Of a DNA stretch of 64,000 nucleotides, positions 1-12,295 are shown piece by piece (the stretch's first letter is position 1; each line of letters starts with the position of its first letter). The position numbers and the translations under genes are program-made. Below the pieces are notes generated by a model. The model was not told the DNA's origin. It did not search any database and saw only the letters and a program-made list of their open reading frames with translations. Location of the stretch: assembly GCA_020205615.1 (NCBI GenBank), contig CM035160.1, forward strand, positions 126,410,525-126,474,524, read 5' to 3'. Origin of the DNA: Panax quinquefolius (Eukaryota; Streptophyta; Magnoliopsida; Apiales; Araliaceae).

Positions 1-480
1 AGTGGTTGCTGACGGACCCTTAGGTACTAGATGCTCGCCTTTACACGTTGACAAGTTAAACACATTGAGATAAACTTTGCAATCTCTCTCTTCATATTGT
101 TCCACCAAAATGTATGTCGAAGATCACGATACATTTTGGTACTTCGAGATGGATTGCAAATGGTGTATTGTGTGCCTCCATCATAATCTTGTACTTCAAA
201 ATCGAGTCGTTAGGGACACAAAGTGCAGGTGGACTCGAAGTATTCTTTCTTCATCAATTCTCACTTCTGGAATAACACCTTCTTTTACTTTCTTCTTCAT
301 ATGCATCAGCTCCGGGTCGGTGGCTTGAGCAACCTTAACTTTTTCTATTAAAGTTGGCTCTATGCGTATACTTGACATCATCGCACTCACTCCTGAATAT
401 GATCTTCTACTTAATGCGTCAGCTACCACGTTCGCTTTTCCAGGATGGTATTGAATAGTGTGGTCGTAATCTTTCAACAA
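1..480 (-). pseudogene. A1 RNase H end and integrase N-terminus (fragment)
   Basis: An open stretch at 480-196 begins [20 protein letters not shown], the well-known end of Ty3/gypsy RNase H ([14 protein letters not shown]), and runs into the linker before integrase. The remaining bases, in other frames, encode the [11 protein letters not shown] segment and the CxxC part of the HHCC zinc domain around positions 20-150. The reading frame is lost near 200 and the catalytic core lies outside the window. It is homologous to 30240-30790 of copy A2. Confidence 0.85.
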
Positions 481-905
481 CTCGAGCCAACGTCGCGTTG
501 CGTGTTGAGTTCCTTTTGCGTGAAGAAATATTTGAAGCTTTTATGGTGCGAATATATCTCCACTTTCTCCCCATATAGATAGTGCCTCCGGATCTTTAGC
601 GCGAACGACTATCGCTGACTCTAGATCATGAGTAGGATAATTCCTCTCATACTCTTTAAGTTGTCATGAGGCATAGGCTATGACTTTCCCACGTTGCATG
701 AGAACACATCTAACCCTTTTGCGAAGCATCATTTGTGAGATAACAAATCCATCCAAACCAGATGGTATTGTTAGAAACAGTCTTTGAAATGAGTCTCTCT
801 TGAGCTCTTGGAAACTCTTCTCGCATTCCTCGTTCCATACGAATTTTATATCTTTTCTGGTCATTTGAGTTAATGGAGTAGTGATTCGAGAAAATCCTTC
901 CACGA
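481..905 (-). pseudogene. A1 RNase H domain (decayed)
   Basis: An open stretch at 903-664 contains [20 protein letters not shown] and [13 protein letters not shown], the conserved linker from reverse transcriptase thumb to RNase H. It then gives [14 protein letters not shown], the RNase H core strand. The region down to 481 carries the EIYTDHK and QRRW surroundings in broken frames. Frameshifts near 780 and 660 prevent a full domain. It would degrade the RNA strand of the RNA/DNA hybrid in a working element. Confidence 0.8.
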
Positions 906-1740
906 ATCTCCGATAATAACATTGACTAAGCCCGAAAAGCTCGTACTTTGGTCATGAGAGTTCGGTTGCTCCCAACTTTGTATTGCTTCAATCTTGGCGA
1001 GGAGTCCACGGATACTCCATGTTTCGACACCACGTGCCCAAGGAATGCTACTTCCTCGAGCGAACTCGCATTTCTTTAACTTGGCGTAAAGCTTGTTTTC
1101 ACGAAGCCTTTGGAGTACTAGCTTCAAATGGTGCTCATGATCTTCACGGCTTTTGGAATATATGAGGATGTCATCAATAAAGACAACAACGAATTGATCC
1201 AAATATTCCTTGAATACTCGATTCATCATATCCATGAAAGTCAGCAGGAGCATTAGTCGGTCCGAAAAGACATGACTAAGAATTCATAATGCCCGTCTGG
1301 GTTACGAATGCGGTCTTTGGAATATCCTCGGTTCTAATCTTGGTGATGATATCCGAAGCGAAGATCGATTTTGAAAAGAATTGTGCACCTTGCAATTTGG
1401 TCAAACAAGTCATCAATACGAGTCTGAGGATACCTATTCTTGATAGTGACATGGTTCAATTCGATAGTCGATACAAAGTCGCATACTCCCGTCTTTCTTC
1501 TTTACAAATAAAGCAAGAGCACCCCGAGGAGATGTACTAGGACGAATGAAACCCGATGTCCAACAACTCACGTAGTTGGACCTTTAACTCCACGAAGTTC
1601 AATAGGAGCCATTCGATATGGGGTTTTAGAAATGGGCTTTGTGCCGGGTTCAAGATCAATAAAGAATTCAACTTCACGTTACGGGGGGTAGGCCAGGAAG
1701 TTCTTGAGAAATACGTCGGGAAAGTCAATAACAACAGGAA
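870..1740 (-). pseudogene. A1 reverse transcriptase (decayed)
   Basis: The thumb and palm read from 1253 down: [20 protein letters not shown] followed by [10 protein letters not shown], so the catalytic box is FIDD as in most plant Ty3/gypsy elements. The N-terminal part, at 1734-1540, gives the RNAQSP, PIEW and [15 protein letters not shown] region in a different frame. The middle part, 1254-1540, is recognisable only in short blocks. Several frameshifts separate them. Copy A2 has the same domain at 28990-29700. Confidence 0.85.
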
Positions 1741-2310
1741 TATTATTCAAATTTGGCGTGTCTTTATTCAAATCCATAACATGGGCTAAGAAAGCTTGAC
1801 ATCCGTTTTTCAATAAGCGAATAGCTTTATGATTAGATATGACGGTGATTGATTTTAATGGTTTAGTTGCTTGAATTGAACAACGGGTTGGTTAGGAATA
1901 TGAAAACTAACAACCTTACGAAAACAATCAATTTTGGCATGATGAGTAGATTAACCAATCAATCCCTAAAATCACATCAAAAGCAAGTATCTTTAAAGAG
2001 ATAAGGTCAACAGGTAAGGTGATGGTGCCAACTTGAATCAAACAAGATTTATAAGCAAATGGATGTGATGAAAGTTTCTCTAACGGAGTTTCCACAGATA
2101 GGTCAAAGTCTAATTTTCCGAGTCAAATTTAAATGTTGAGCACAAGTAGGAGAGATAAATGAATGGGTATATGCAGGTATCTAGTAAAGTATAAAATTCA
2201 CAAGAATTTATGATTAGCTTACCCGTGATCACCTCGTTTGGGTTCTCGCATTTGACGATCACAACAAACGCTCTTCGAGGAAATTGACTTTGACTTTTCG
2301 GGGACAATCT
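1741..2310 (-). pseudogene. A1 aspartic protease region (decayed)
   Basis: At 2307-2110 an open stretch reads RRAFVVI, then [17 protein letters not shown]. The equivalent in A2 is [11 protein letters not shown], so the catalytic D-T-G has become D-T-C here and the following residues are lost. Downstream, short blocks match the ILGMDWL protease C-terminal region and the linker to reverse transcriptase. The changed active-site glycine alone would inactivate the enzyme. Confidence 0.75.
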
Positions 2311-2339
2311 TTTGAGTCACCGTCCCCATTGAACTAGGT

Positions 2340-3440
2340 TTCGCTACCTTCTGATACAATCCCGAGCGATATGTCCTTCCTTTCCACAATTATAGAATAC
2401 CTTGAGCTGTTGTAGGCGGTTTGGTGATATGTCCCTCTTTACGCATTTGTAGCATACGACCGGTGGTCGTTCCTCCTCCCTTGGAACCGATTCTTCTTTG
2501 GTCTTTGCCATTTTCATATTGTCGTTGTTGAATCTCCCTTTTAAAATCTCCTCCGATTCGCTTCTTCTATTCTCATGGCCATGATTACCACGGAGTGGTT
2601 ACCATTTTTGTCCGTCTTTTTCTTTCTCATTTGGTTGGTCGTCGTTATTTTTTTGTTGCCATCTAAATTATGATCTGGTTGTGGTCCTCGGTTGGACAGT
2701 ACTCGTTATCTCGCTCTAATAATTGGGCCATGTTTACAACATCCGAATAGAGAGAAAATTTATGAGAAATGAGATCTTGACGTATCCGAAGTTTCAAACC
2801 TCTAAGAAACATCGCGTCATCACGTTCCTCATTCTCTACCAAATGAGGTGCAAACACGGATAACTATGCAAACTTTGCCTCGTCTTTGAGACAAATCATG
2901 TTGTTTTGCTCTAATCTGATGAACTCCACTTCCTTCATATAGCGAACACTTTCGAGAAAGTATTTGTCATTAAATAGTTTCAAATGTCTTCCAAGACATC
3001 TTTGGTCTTGGTTGGATGGGTACGCTTCACAGAGACTCCCACCGATGAGGTCTTGCCGCCACGCGGAACGTAAAGGTGGCGAATGGAACCTTCTGTTCCT
3101 CCGTGCATCCCAAGACATCGAATATCTTGGTAATTTGCTTGACCCATGTTTCCGCCCGTGATCGGATCTCGCTTTCCCTTAAATTCGGTGGTCCCAACTC
3201 TTTGAAGCGCTTGGCATGTGACAACCGTGAATTGTTATCATTTCCTTTTGTATTTTGAACACGAGTCTCCCTCGTGCGATTTTGCATGAAGCGCAAAAAG
3301 CTTCTAAACATCCTCGTTCATCATCTCGCTTTCGGTGGTGTTGTTCACACGGGAGGAACATTGCCGACTGTTACCGTTCTCCTCGTTGGTGAGTACAAAG
3401 CGTCTCCACGGTCTCATTTACTCCTTTGTTAATATTCTCG
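2340..3440 (-). pseudogene. A1 gag with zinc knuckles (decayed)
   Basis: Gag blocks run from about 3361 to 2663 in three frames: an N-terminal RKRDDERG stretch, then RAETWVKQITKIFDVLGCTE (capsid-like retrotransposon gag fold), then LEQNNM and the FLRGLKLRIRQDLISHKFSL segment. Around 2480-2350, CxxC-type zinc-knuckle coding sequence is visible but broken. Homologous to 27268-28375 of A2. It would have formed the particle shell and bound RNA. Confidence 0.8.
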
Positions 3441-3624
3441 ATCGACATTCTCAAATCATTGTCATAAAACAAGGGTTAATTAAGGAAATCAATATATCAC
3501 ATAATATCCCTATATACTAACCAACTAACAAATAAGCTTAGGTAAGACACACTAGCGAAGGATTTACTCGTCTCTCCCCTCCTAGTTCTATTCTAGATCT
3601 CACTCCGCTGAGATCATATCCTAA

Positions 3625-3636
3625 GCTCTAATACCA
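3625..3636 (-). other. A1 primer-binding site (initiator tRNA-Met type)
   Basis: On the minus strand the sequence is TGGTATTAGAGC, one base from the usual plant primer site TGGTATCAGAGC complementary to initiator tRNA-Met. It lies two bases from the end of the 5' LTR, as expected. This fixes the orientation of A1. Confidence 0.85.
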
Positions 3637-3638
3637 GC

Positions 3639-6244
3639 TGTGGACGCCCCAAAATAGGTATACATCACCCATTACGAGTTGTCAATACATGTATGTAAAT
3701 AACTACAACTTTATTATTACAACAATAAAAGCGTGAGTTTGAATACAAATATTATTTTCTAGAGCGATATCTATACTCAAATAAATCCTCATCACATTTA
3801 TTGATACATTATTTTACAAAATGGTGAGGACTACTAAACAACTCTCTCTAGAACCTTCATTCCATACCCCGAGCTCGTACTCGCTATATTCTCGCCTCAC
3901 GAGAAAAAAATGGAACAAAAAGAAAAGGGTGAGCTCAACTAGCCCCGGTAAAGAATATTATGACTAAGATAATATACAACAAATTATTGTTAGTCTTCAA
4001 CGAGGGAAAAATCTAATAGAATACAATAGACAACAAGTTTTAAATCAATATTAGCATAATGAAATAATAATTCATTAGAAGAGTTAAGTAGAGAATGCAA
4101 ACTACTATCTTCTATATATGAATTTAAAAGTTCATCGTCTATCTTTTATCCCCTGTAACATGAATCAATATATATCTGGAATCAAATATTCATCTTTGCA
4201 CTACAAGCCAAAGATATTCATCGATTGGTCATGTTCATCTAAACACTTGTTCATCTTTGCACTACGGGCCAAAGATATTCATCGAAATCATTCATCTTTG
4301 CACTCTGAGCCAAAGATATTCAATAATATCATCATTTAAAAGGCGGGGATGATGACAAATATTTTTAAAGAACTAATCCGGTGAAACAAAATGACAAGGA
4401 TTAAGGATTAAGGATTAGTACTTTGTTTTATCCATGTCCAAAATACCTCAAAAATAATCATAGTGGTGTAAAATTCAAGAATGATCAAAACATGGATACA
4501 ATCGAGCTAGTATCCGAGAATAGATATTTTGGACGAAAAGGAAAATTTTCATTTTTAGATGAATAGTCTGAAGTATTCGTGAATAAGATCAGATATCGTG
4601 AATAAGTGTAAGTATCGTGAATAAGTAACCCCAGACACTAAAAGTTCCAAATTTGATTAAAAGTTCAGATCAATACTTGGCATAATGATATTAGAATAAA
4701 TAATATCATTAAAAATAATATCCCTTACCTCAAAAGATCGATTACTAAATTTGAAACAGAATATAAATTTATAACTTGAACTTGCATAGTATAACAATAC
4801 TCAAAGTATACTCAAAATACTCACAAGAATCATTTCGATAATATAGAGAGAAAACTTTAATTTACGGTGTGATTTTCAATTCTAACCTAAGCACCTATTT
4901 ATAGGAAAATGCTTAGAACACCAAAGTAGAAAATTTATTAAAATATTAATATTAATATTACAATTCCTACGCCCACTTCTAAGGATCTGAATTCAGCCAC
5001 TTCTAACACATGTAAGACCCACAACAATGACAAAAACGTTTTTGTCATTTTAAATATTTTATACTTCCAAAAATTAATTATTTTGGAACTCCGAAACTTT
5101 AATAATTCATAATAAATAGCCCTTTTATCAGAAAATTGAATCACGCGAGTTTTTATAGGAAATTAAATTCTCTACAACTTTACGGAAGAAAGTTTTTCCA
5201 AATTCCAAACAGAAATTGGACCGAAATCCACAAGCAGACGATTTTACAAGTAATAATCAAATTTCGATCAAGAATGGGTCCCAAACACATAAAACATGCT
5301 TTAAATATTTTTGGTAACAAAAATACTCCTCCACATATACTCATATATCCCACATTCATTGTAAAATATCACCATTATTATATTATTAAAAATATAATAA
5401 TATATTTAAATGACTTATTTTATCGAGAAAAAGATAAAATTTTAATTTTCAACAATTGTCACATTAAAAATTTTCTCCATCTATATCCACATAAAATCAA
5501 TATTTTTCTCATCATATAAATCAATAATTAATTATTCACGAATAATATTACGTAATCACAATCTTGACAACCGGTAGTTCCGGAAGAGGGGCTTTCAATA
5601 AGAATTTCTCTTTCTTTGGTAGCGCAATTAGGTGATCAAACCTCTTCTTAGGCAGAACTTTCTAGACATTGCCAATAATGTTATCTAATAATATTATTCA
5701 GATAATATGAATTATTGCTTCGATAATGAAAAAATACGTGTAATGACAATTATTGAAACAACAATATAATATAAAATATCAATGAGCAATTATTAAATCG
5801 ATAAAATAAAATCTTTGAAGCAGTAATTACTTTCGTAACAATTATTGAGTAGTGCCTTCTTACGTAAGAATCAATAATTGGTGCAATACCGTGTCTTCTT
5901 TGTGTTTTTAACCACCGAGTATTTTAACGGTGATAACTTGATAACAACTTCTGTAGTTATTTTTAAACAACTTATTCTTATCGTTTTCTTCCTCCAATCG
6001 CTTTTTTCGTTATGGGGCCCCACATGGTTGCTGTGCCGTCATCGAATATTCTCAAACAGATCTGAATATTCCACGACCAGCGAATATTCCCCAACAATAA
6101 TGAATATTTTATAACCACTTGCTTATTTTGAAATATTTGCGTATTTTACCCATAACTATCCACATTAATCAAATCAACACTTACTATTTCAAAATAATAA
6201 ATAGAGAAAATTAAATTTCATTAATAATAAGTTGGGGTCTTACA
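3639..6244 (-). repeat. A1 5' LTR (family A, 2.6 kb)
   Basis: On the plus strand the LTR runs from TGTGGACGCC to GTCTTACA; read on the minus strand it is TGTAAGACCCC to the end, with TG..CA termini. The length of 2606 bp agrees with the solo LTR at 13887-16503 (2617 bp). Landmarks shared by all family A LTRs: clustered GAATATTC blocks at 6043-6110, a TATA box at 4895-4904, and three hairpin repeats at 4190-4322. Open reading frames inside it are chance. Confidence 0.9.
4895..4904 (-). promoter_or_regulatory. TATA box of A1 5' LTR
   Basis: CTATAAATAG on the minus strand, inside a block conserved in every family A LTR (also at 6303, 25790 and 33150). It would direct transcription towards lower coordinates, into A1 gag. 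Transcription start is inferred to lie about 30 bases downstream. Confidence 0.65.
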
Positions 6245-7528
6245 TAATATTTAGAGAGAGAAAACTTGTTTTTGGTGTGATTTTCAATTCTAACTAAGCA
6301 CCCTATTTATAGGAAAATGCTAGAATACCAAAGCAGACTAAATAATAAAATATTATTATTTTTTTTTCTTCATTCTACGCCCACACTTGCTGAACAAGCT
6401 GGAGCATGCAATCATTGAAAAAATTTGACCCACATGTTTTCAAAAAACAAAAGTGGTCCCACCTATAATTTTAATAAAAATATTTAATTTTTGAAACTTC
6501 AATAATTCATAATAAATAGCCTTTTTATCAGAAAAATATGTATTTTATGTCCATTCCGTAGGAAATTAAATTCTCTACAACTTTGTAGCTTTAAGTTTTT
6601 CCAATTTCTAAACAAAAAATGCCCGAAATCCACATACGGACGATTTTTAATACCTCCATTTCGAAAAAATACTGATAAAACACCCATCATTAATTTCTTC
6701 ATTTATAACCACATAAAATAAATAAATCCATCATTTATATCCACATAAAATAAATATTTCCTTATCATATAAATCAATAATTAATTATTCACAAATAATA
6801 TTACAGAATCACAATTATGACAACCAGGTCGTTCCCAGGAAAGATGGGGCTTTCCGATAAGGATTTCTCCTTATTGGCGTGCAATTAGGTGACCAAACCC
6901 CTTTCCTAGACAGAACTTCCTTAGACATTGCCAATAATGCTATCTAACAATATTATTCAAATAATATGAATTATTGATCTGATAATAGAGATATTGTGCA
7001 GTGATAATTATTGAAATAACAATAATATAAAATATCAACGTAGCAATTATTGAATCAATAAAATAAAATATTGAACAGTAATTACTGTAATAATTATTGA
7101 GTAGTGCCTTCTTACGTAAGAATCAATAATTCAAAAATATTGTGCAATCACCGGTACTCTTGTATGCAACAACGGCGTATTCACGTATTTTTAACCACTT
7201 AGGATATTCAATAGTGTTAATGGTAACCATTACTGTAGTTATTTATAAAAACTCAAACTTGTCATTTTCTTCATCCGACCGTTTTCCGTTATGGGCCCAT
7301 TAAATGGTCATTTGCTGGTGATAAATGCGAATATTCTCCGACATCAAGAATATTCCACGACCAAATGAATATTCCCCGACAAAATGAATATTTTATAACC
7401 ACTTGCTTATTTTACAAAATTTGCACATTTCGCCCATAACCAAAGTATTATATCTAATTAACACCTTATTATTCACAATAATAATTAGAGGAAATTCAAT
7501 TTTATTTAGAAAAAGTTGGGGTCTTACA
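6245..7528 (-). repeat. Truncated family A LTR (U3 and promoter half)
   Basis: The block ends on the plus strand with GTTGGGGTCTTACA at 7528, i.e. it begins TGTAAGACCCC on the minus strand. It follows the family A LTR through the GAATATTC cluster (7329-7392) to just past the TATA box at 6303-6312. It stops abruptly where the complete A1 LTR starts. The simplest reading is that A1 inserted into an older family A LTR and the other half lies beyond the window or is deleted. Confidence 0.8.
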
Positions 7529-8493
7529 CTAAAGCTTTACATTATATATAAGTGAGTTTTCAGATTCGTGCTGTGTAGTTGACCAATATGGTTAGACCTT
7601 AAGTGAAAGGTTATAACTTAACTAAGATGGTGAATTTAACCTATAAGGTTAATGATAGTATAGCTAATCGATAATGAAACTCTAATGGTATATGTAGGGT
7701 GTTTGGCGAACGTTTATTATAATTGTGTAGCTAATGCACGAGGCAAGTTCTCTAACCCTAACTTTTCATTATGCAAGTTCCTAAACCTTATTTTTGTGAT
7801 GAACAAGTTTCCTGGTTCTATCTTGTTTACAATTATGTAAGCTCTTGTATTCTAATTCTTTTACAATGAACAAGTTTCATATTTCTAACTTGATATCGTT
7901 ATGCAAGTTTCTTATCTTTAAACTTTTATTGAGCAAGTTCCTAACTTTTGTTTCTTGCTATCCAAAGCATAAATTGCCCAAATTCATTGTTTCAAATGAG
8001 ATTTTCTAGCTCTTTTGGATGTAATACTTTGTATATGCAATATCTATTCATCTGTATATTGTTGATATTCAATCTTTGTCTTAAATATCATTGTTCAATC
8101 TTATATTATCATGCTGAACCTTCGAATAACAAATAAACCTTTATTGATTGGACTAATCTATAATTGATGAGTGTTCTAAAATTCTAGAATCACTGTTAAG
8201 CGAATCCAAACTAAACTTTCTTTAATGCGGAAATCCTAAACTCAAACTGAGACGAACAACCCTAATATAGGGGATTATGAACGCGTTAGCATTTAGATGT
8301 TTGTGCACAATACATGGTACGAAGAGATGATCCTATAAGAACCTAGAAATTCATGATTTAATAATTATTTAAACATAAGAGAATGAATATTTATTTGAAT
8401 AGAAATATTGATGTGTGGTAAGATGAGTAATTCAATTAGTGTAAATTGAAGTTATATGAGGATTGAGAATTGAGAAATGCCTAGTGTGGCATG
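7529..8493 (+). repeat. LTR-like host DNA (degenerate chromovirus LTR)
   Basis: No gene is seen. The stretch repeats motifs also found in the B and D LTRs: GCACGAGGCAAGTTCTCTAA, several ATGCAAGTT/GAGCAAGTT blocks, and GACGAACAACCCTAATATAG. It therefore looks like part of a related plus-strand LTR. The last 250 bases are plain AT-rich sequence. Element B inserted at its right end, duplicating GCATG (8489-8493 and 22024-22028). Confidence 0.5.
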
Positions 8494-11338
8494 TGTTACG
8501 GGTCGAAATTATTGAGTCGTGATTCTGGGGACAGAATCCTTTTAAGGGGGAAAGATGTGAATGAACGAGATTTTTATAATTTAATTCTTAATATTTATTG
8601 AATTAAATAAATAATTTCGATGATTTAATTATTAGATTAAATAATTAATTGATGCTGATATTGATAGATTAATTTAATTATATGTGTTATATTAATTAAA
8701 TTAATGTGGAGAATAATTATTATTCAAGTATGTAATTATGTGAGCTTATTGAATTAAAAGAAATATTTAATAAGCCTAATGTTATTTTAATTAATTTAAT
8801 AATTAATTAGAGATTTAATAATTTGATATAAGTAATTAATGAGAAAATTAATTATTAACTATGTGAATTTATGAGAAATTATTATATTTTATTTATATTA
8901 AATTAAATAATATATTTGAGTTATTGTATAATTGGGTGTGACACGATTTAAACTATAGTATAAGAGATTTATTAAATTAAATTATTTTGAATCAATTAAG
9001 GCTTGCCAAATAAAGGCCCTAGTAGTGGTTGGAAGCGATTTACCCATTATTGGGTTAATTGACCATAATGCTTGGCGTCGATTGATTATTTTATAACGTA
9101 TTCTCTTTTCTTTCTTATTATTTTGCTAAGTCAGAGAATAATCGAGAGAGAGTTTGTCGAGAGAGATTTAAGATATTGAGAAGGAGATTAAGAGTGGGTA
9201 ATTGAAGAAACATCTGAGTTTTCTAATCTACGCTTTACACTCAAGGTAATCTTCTCCTTCCCAAATTCTAAATTTACGTGGTTTAGTTTTCATGAAAATG
9301 GCTTTCAAAGCTTTTGTAAAGTCTCTGTAATTGGGAAAGTGTATGATTATGAGTTTATGTATGTGTTAAATGTTACCATATCGTATTTGATTATATATAT
9401 ATTATGTAAACCATATCTTCAGTATCATAAAACATGTCGTATATGTTGCTCAAAACTTACAGAGTATAGGTTATGGCCATATGACCTTATACGTGATTTT
9501 AATATGTCAAACATAAATGTTTTTGTAAAATTTCCACTCTTATTTGATTATGCATGTTGATACGAAGAGACCAAACTTTAAATGAACGGATTCGGTGTTA
9601 TATTGAATCCGTAGTGTTAAATTTTATGTTTTTGTTCAAAACCTTCAAGAACACAAAGAACAGTGAAAAATTTCATATTTTAATTCTGTAATTATGTGTT
9701 TTAAATGGATAAAGTCACTCTATAAATGTTGGGTAATGAGTATATACGAATTCTAGTATATGGGTATGTCAAATTACATGTAAGAAATAATAAATTGGTA
9801 GAAATTGGCATGTTACGTGATTTTCTCGAATCGCAATTTACGAATCGTGAATTAGACAGCATGCCTTGGCATTATGATCAACGCTTAAGAGACACCTAGC
9901 CATGGCCTCACCGCGTCATGATGCCAAATGTCTTCTTTAACTGTATGCATACCCAGGATGCAGAAGAAGAGAAATATAATGATGTAGTGCTAGCAATACC
10001 ACTCTCGTAATATTCGAGAAATGACTTATTTTTAAATGTTAAAGTCTAGCAATGTAATAGCAACTTAATTTAATAAACATAGAAATATGTTAGAAGTATA
10101 ATGAGATGTTAAAATAGTTACTTCACATGTAAATAACATAATTGCATGTAGATTGAATTATTGAATACATAATTAGCTTGTTATTCATGAAGTGTAAATT
10201 ATGTGACAATGAATGTGATAAATTGACTAAGTATAGTCATAATCGAGTTAGACAAAGAGATTGAACTTATGATGACTTATTACATTATAATTAACTAGAG
10301 TTGTGAATGGAAATGATATGTAGGATTAATTTCAAGGAACATGTTTATTTAAAGTGTAATCTACGCACGAGGCAAGTTTTTTAACCCTACTTGTTATCAT
10401 TATTCAAGTTTATAAATCAAGTTCATTTGTTATGTTAAAGATTAATTATCTTTTCAAAGTATGATTCTATTATACAATAATTGTTCTATTGTATACCTAC
10501 TGAGATTGTTATTCATTTTAAATATCATTTATTGTGAACCTTGTTAGATTAGCGAATCCTTATTGATTCAACTAGTCCATAGTTGATGAACGTTCTAAAT
10601 TCATAACCCTTATTGATTTATCCAAACCAAACTTCCTTTGGTGCGGACTCTAATGTCAAACTGAGACGAACAACCCTGCAAAGGGATTTACTTATGCATT
10701 AAGCGTTAAGATGTTGTGCACGATGATGGTACTAAGGGTGATCCCCTAAGTCACGCAGTAGAAAGGTCCATAGTCTTATATCTGTTAAAGGTTTCAAGTA
10801 TAACCCTTGTTAACCAAGGACATAGTTCAAGGTCTTATAACCCTCAGAAATCTTTTGATTCTTGTTACTCATTCTTGATTCAAAAGTTGAGCTTTTATTT
10901 CAGAAGTCTTTGATTCACTCGCATGTTATTATACATTGTTATTTCATTATTTTACTTATGGGCAATAGTGCTCACTCTTGCGTAATAATAACATTGCGAT
11001 TAAGAACGAAAAGGTCCAAGCGAGCCTTCTACTAGCAAAAGGCAAGGGCAAGATTAACAATTGATGAAGATTTGTTGTTTTATATGATGATGTATTTCAT
11101 TTAAGACTTAAGTTAATGATGTTGTTTAAGACTTATTTGTTTATGTTTCATACGAGATGTTTAAGGTTAGTATGACACGGGATTATGTTTATTATTAAGA
11201 TGTTGTAACCCATAAGGGGAGGATTTATTTCTATCTATTGCATGGTTTGCATTTATTATGGGTAGATAGATAGATGATATTTCAGACAGTGAACACCAAA
11301 TCCCGTGGAATCAAGTACACGGATTTGGGGGTGTCTGA
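8494..11338 (+). repeat. Element B 5' LTR
   Basis: Starts TGTTACGGGTCG directly after target repeat GCATG and ends GGGGGTGTCTGA (3' copy ends GGGGGTGTCACA). About 600 bp longer than the 3' LTR because the latter has lost the part equal to roughly 9213-9800. The first 60 bases contain a second copy of the polypurine tract (AAGGGGGAAAGA near 8545), unusual for an LTR. Open reading frames within it are short and not conserved. Confidence 0.88.
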
Positions 11339-11341
11339 AGT

Positions 11342-11353
11342 TGGTATCGAGTC
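11342..11353 (+). other. Element B primer-binding site (initiator tRNA-Met type, mutated)
   Basis: TGGTATCGAGTC, four bases after the LTR end, compares with the standard TGGTATCAGAGC. The position is right and the first seven bases match, so it is a decayed initiator tRNA-Met primer site. Confidence 0.7.
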
Positions 11354-11557
11354 ATAGGTTATGAACCTTAGGTGGGGAACAACCTTAGGTAGTAGCCTTA
11401 TAGAAAGAACATAGTGATGGAAAACTCTTATCGAAGTTCTAGGAAATGAATTTTGTAATTCATTGAAGATAATAAAAGACTTTATGTGCTTATGTGTTAA
11501 ATTATGTGCTCACTAGTACAACTTAGTAACTAAAACTTGAAATTTTATTGTCGAGGA

Positions 11558-12295
11558 TGTCGGATATTGGAGGGAACTAGTCGGCGGGGAGGAGGAACCC
11601 CGAGTACCCTACAGTACCTCTGAGAGGAGGAGCCCGAGAGACATTCATGTCGTTAGGGAACAGATTAGTGCAGAGGGAGTCATCTCCATTGATCACCGTT
11701 GTTGGTCAAGAGCATGAACACGAGACCCGATCCCGAGGAGGAATTTGAAGAGGAAGAGGAAGAAGAGGAGTTTCCCAAAGACTCCATTGATCTTTGAGAT
11801 GTACGACACATTATATCGACCGTAACGTAGAGAGTTACGAGATGAGGTGCATGATCCGATTGGCGGGTGATTATTCAGCAGATTACTCTCGAGCAGAAGG
11901 AGAGGGATATTTCGACTCTTCACTCACGACTGGGAAATGTAGAATAGGATTTGGTCCACGAGAAGGGTCAAACCGAAGATAAGACCGCAGAGATAGAAAA
12001 GTTGAAGAAGGAATCGAAGGAAAGCTACGAAAGGTCGATCATAGAGAGGGAAGGTGGGTAAGAGAGTCACGTCGTCTTGATTTTGCGTAAGAGGACTGGC
12101 CCGACAAAGAAGGCAAAGCTTGGGGAGACATACTCTACACTTAATCATGCAATGGATGAGGCCCAGATCGAGTTTTAAGTTACCCCATCCAGATTCGAAG
12201 GACTTCCATCGTATACATCTTTGGATCGCAGGACGATGTTTCGCATCATGGAAGAGGAGCGTAGCAAGGCTATTCAGTGCCTTGATAGACAGTGA
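11558..12295 (+). pseudogene. Element B extra ORF between primer site and gag (decayed, acidic and coiled-coil)
   Basis: From ATG at 11558 the frame reads MSDIGGN, stop, then SAGRRNPEYPTVPLRGG and ITVVGQEHEHET. After a one-base shift near 11728 it reads DPEEEFEEEEEEEEFPKD, a strongly acidic run. Further shifts give EQKERDISTLHSRL and AEIEKLKKESKESYERS, with heptad-like charged spacing typical of a coiled coil, and finally FRIMEEERSKAIQCL before 12295. At least four stops and several frameshifts are present. I do not recognise a family. The stretch is separate from gag, which starts 290 bases later. An N-terminal gag extension or a leader protein are both possible. Confidence 0.45.

Larger units (their letters stand above)
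1..3638 (-). mobile_element. Family A Ty3/gypsy retrotransposon copy A1, internal region (truncated by window edge)
   Basis: Reading the minus strand from 3638 down gives primer-binding site, gag, zinc knuckles, protease, reverse transcriptase, RNase H and the start of integrase, the Ty3/gypsy order. The element continues beyond base 1. Every domain is cut by stops and frameshifts, so it cannot act on its own. The same order and similar protein segments occur on the plus strand at 27087-31938 (copy A2). The 5' LTR lies next to it at 3639-6244. Clade is inferred as chromovirus-like from the GPF-type integrase C-terminus of A2, because that part is missing here. Confidence 0.9.

Noticed and set aside
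4190..4322. CRISPR-like array
   Set aside because: Only three spaced repeats, with internal symmetry, in a plant LTR; no cas genes.
5136..5519. 127-codon ORF in the A1 LTR
   Set aside because: AT-rich LTR sequence; the frame is not kept in the other family A LTRs.
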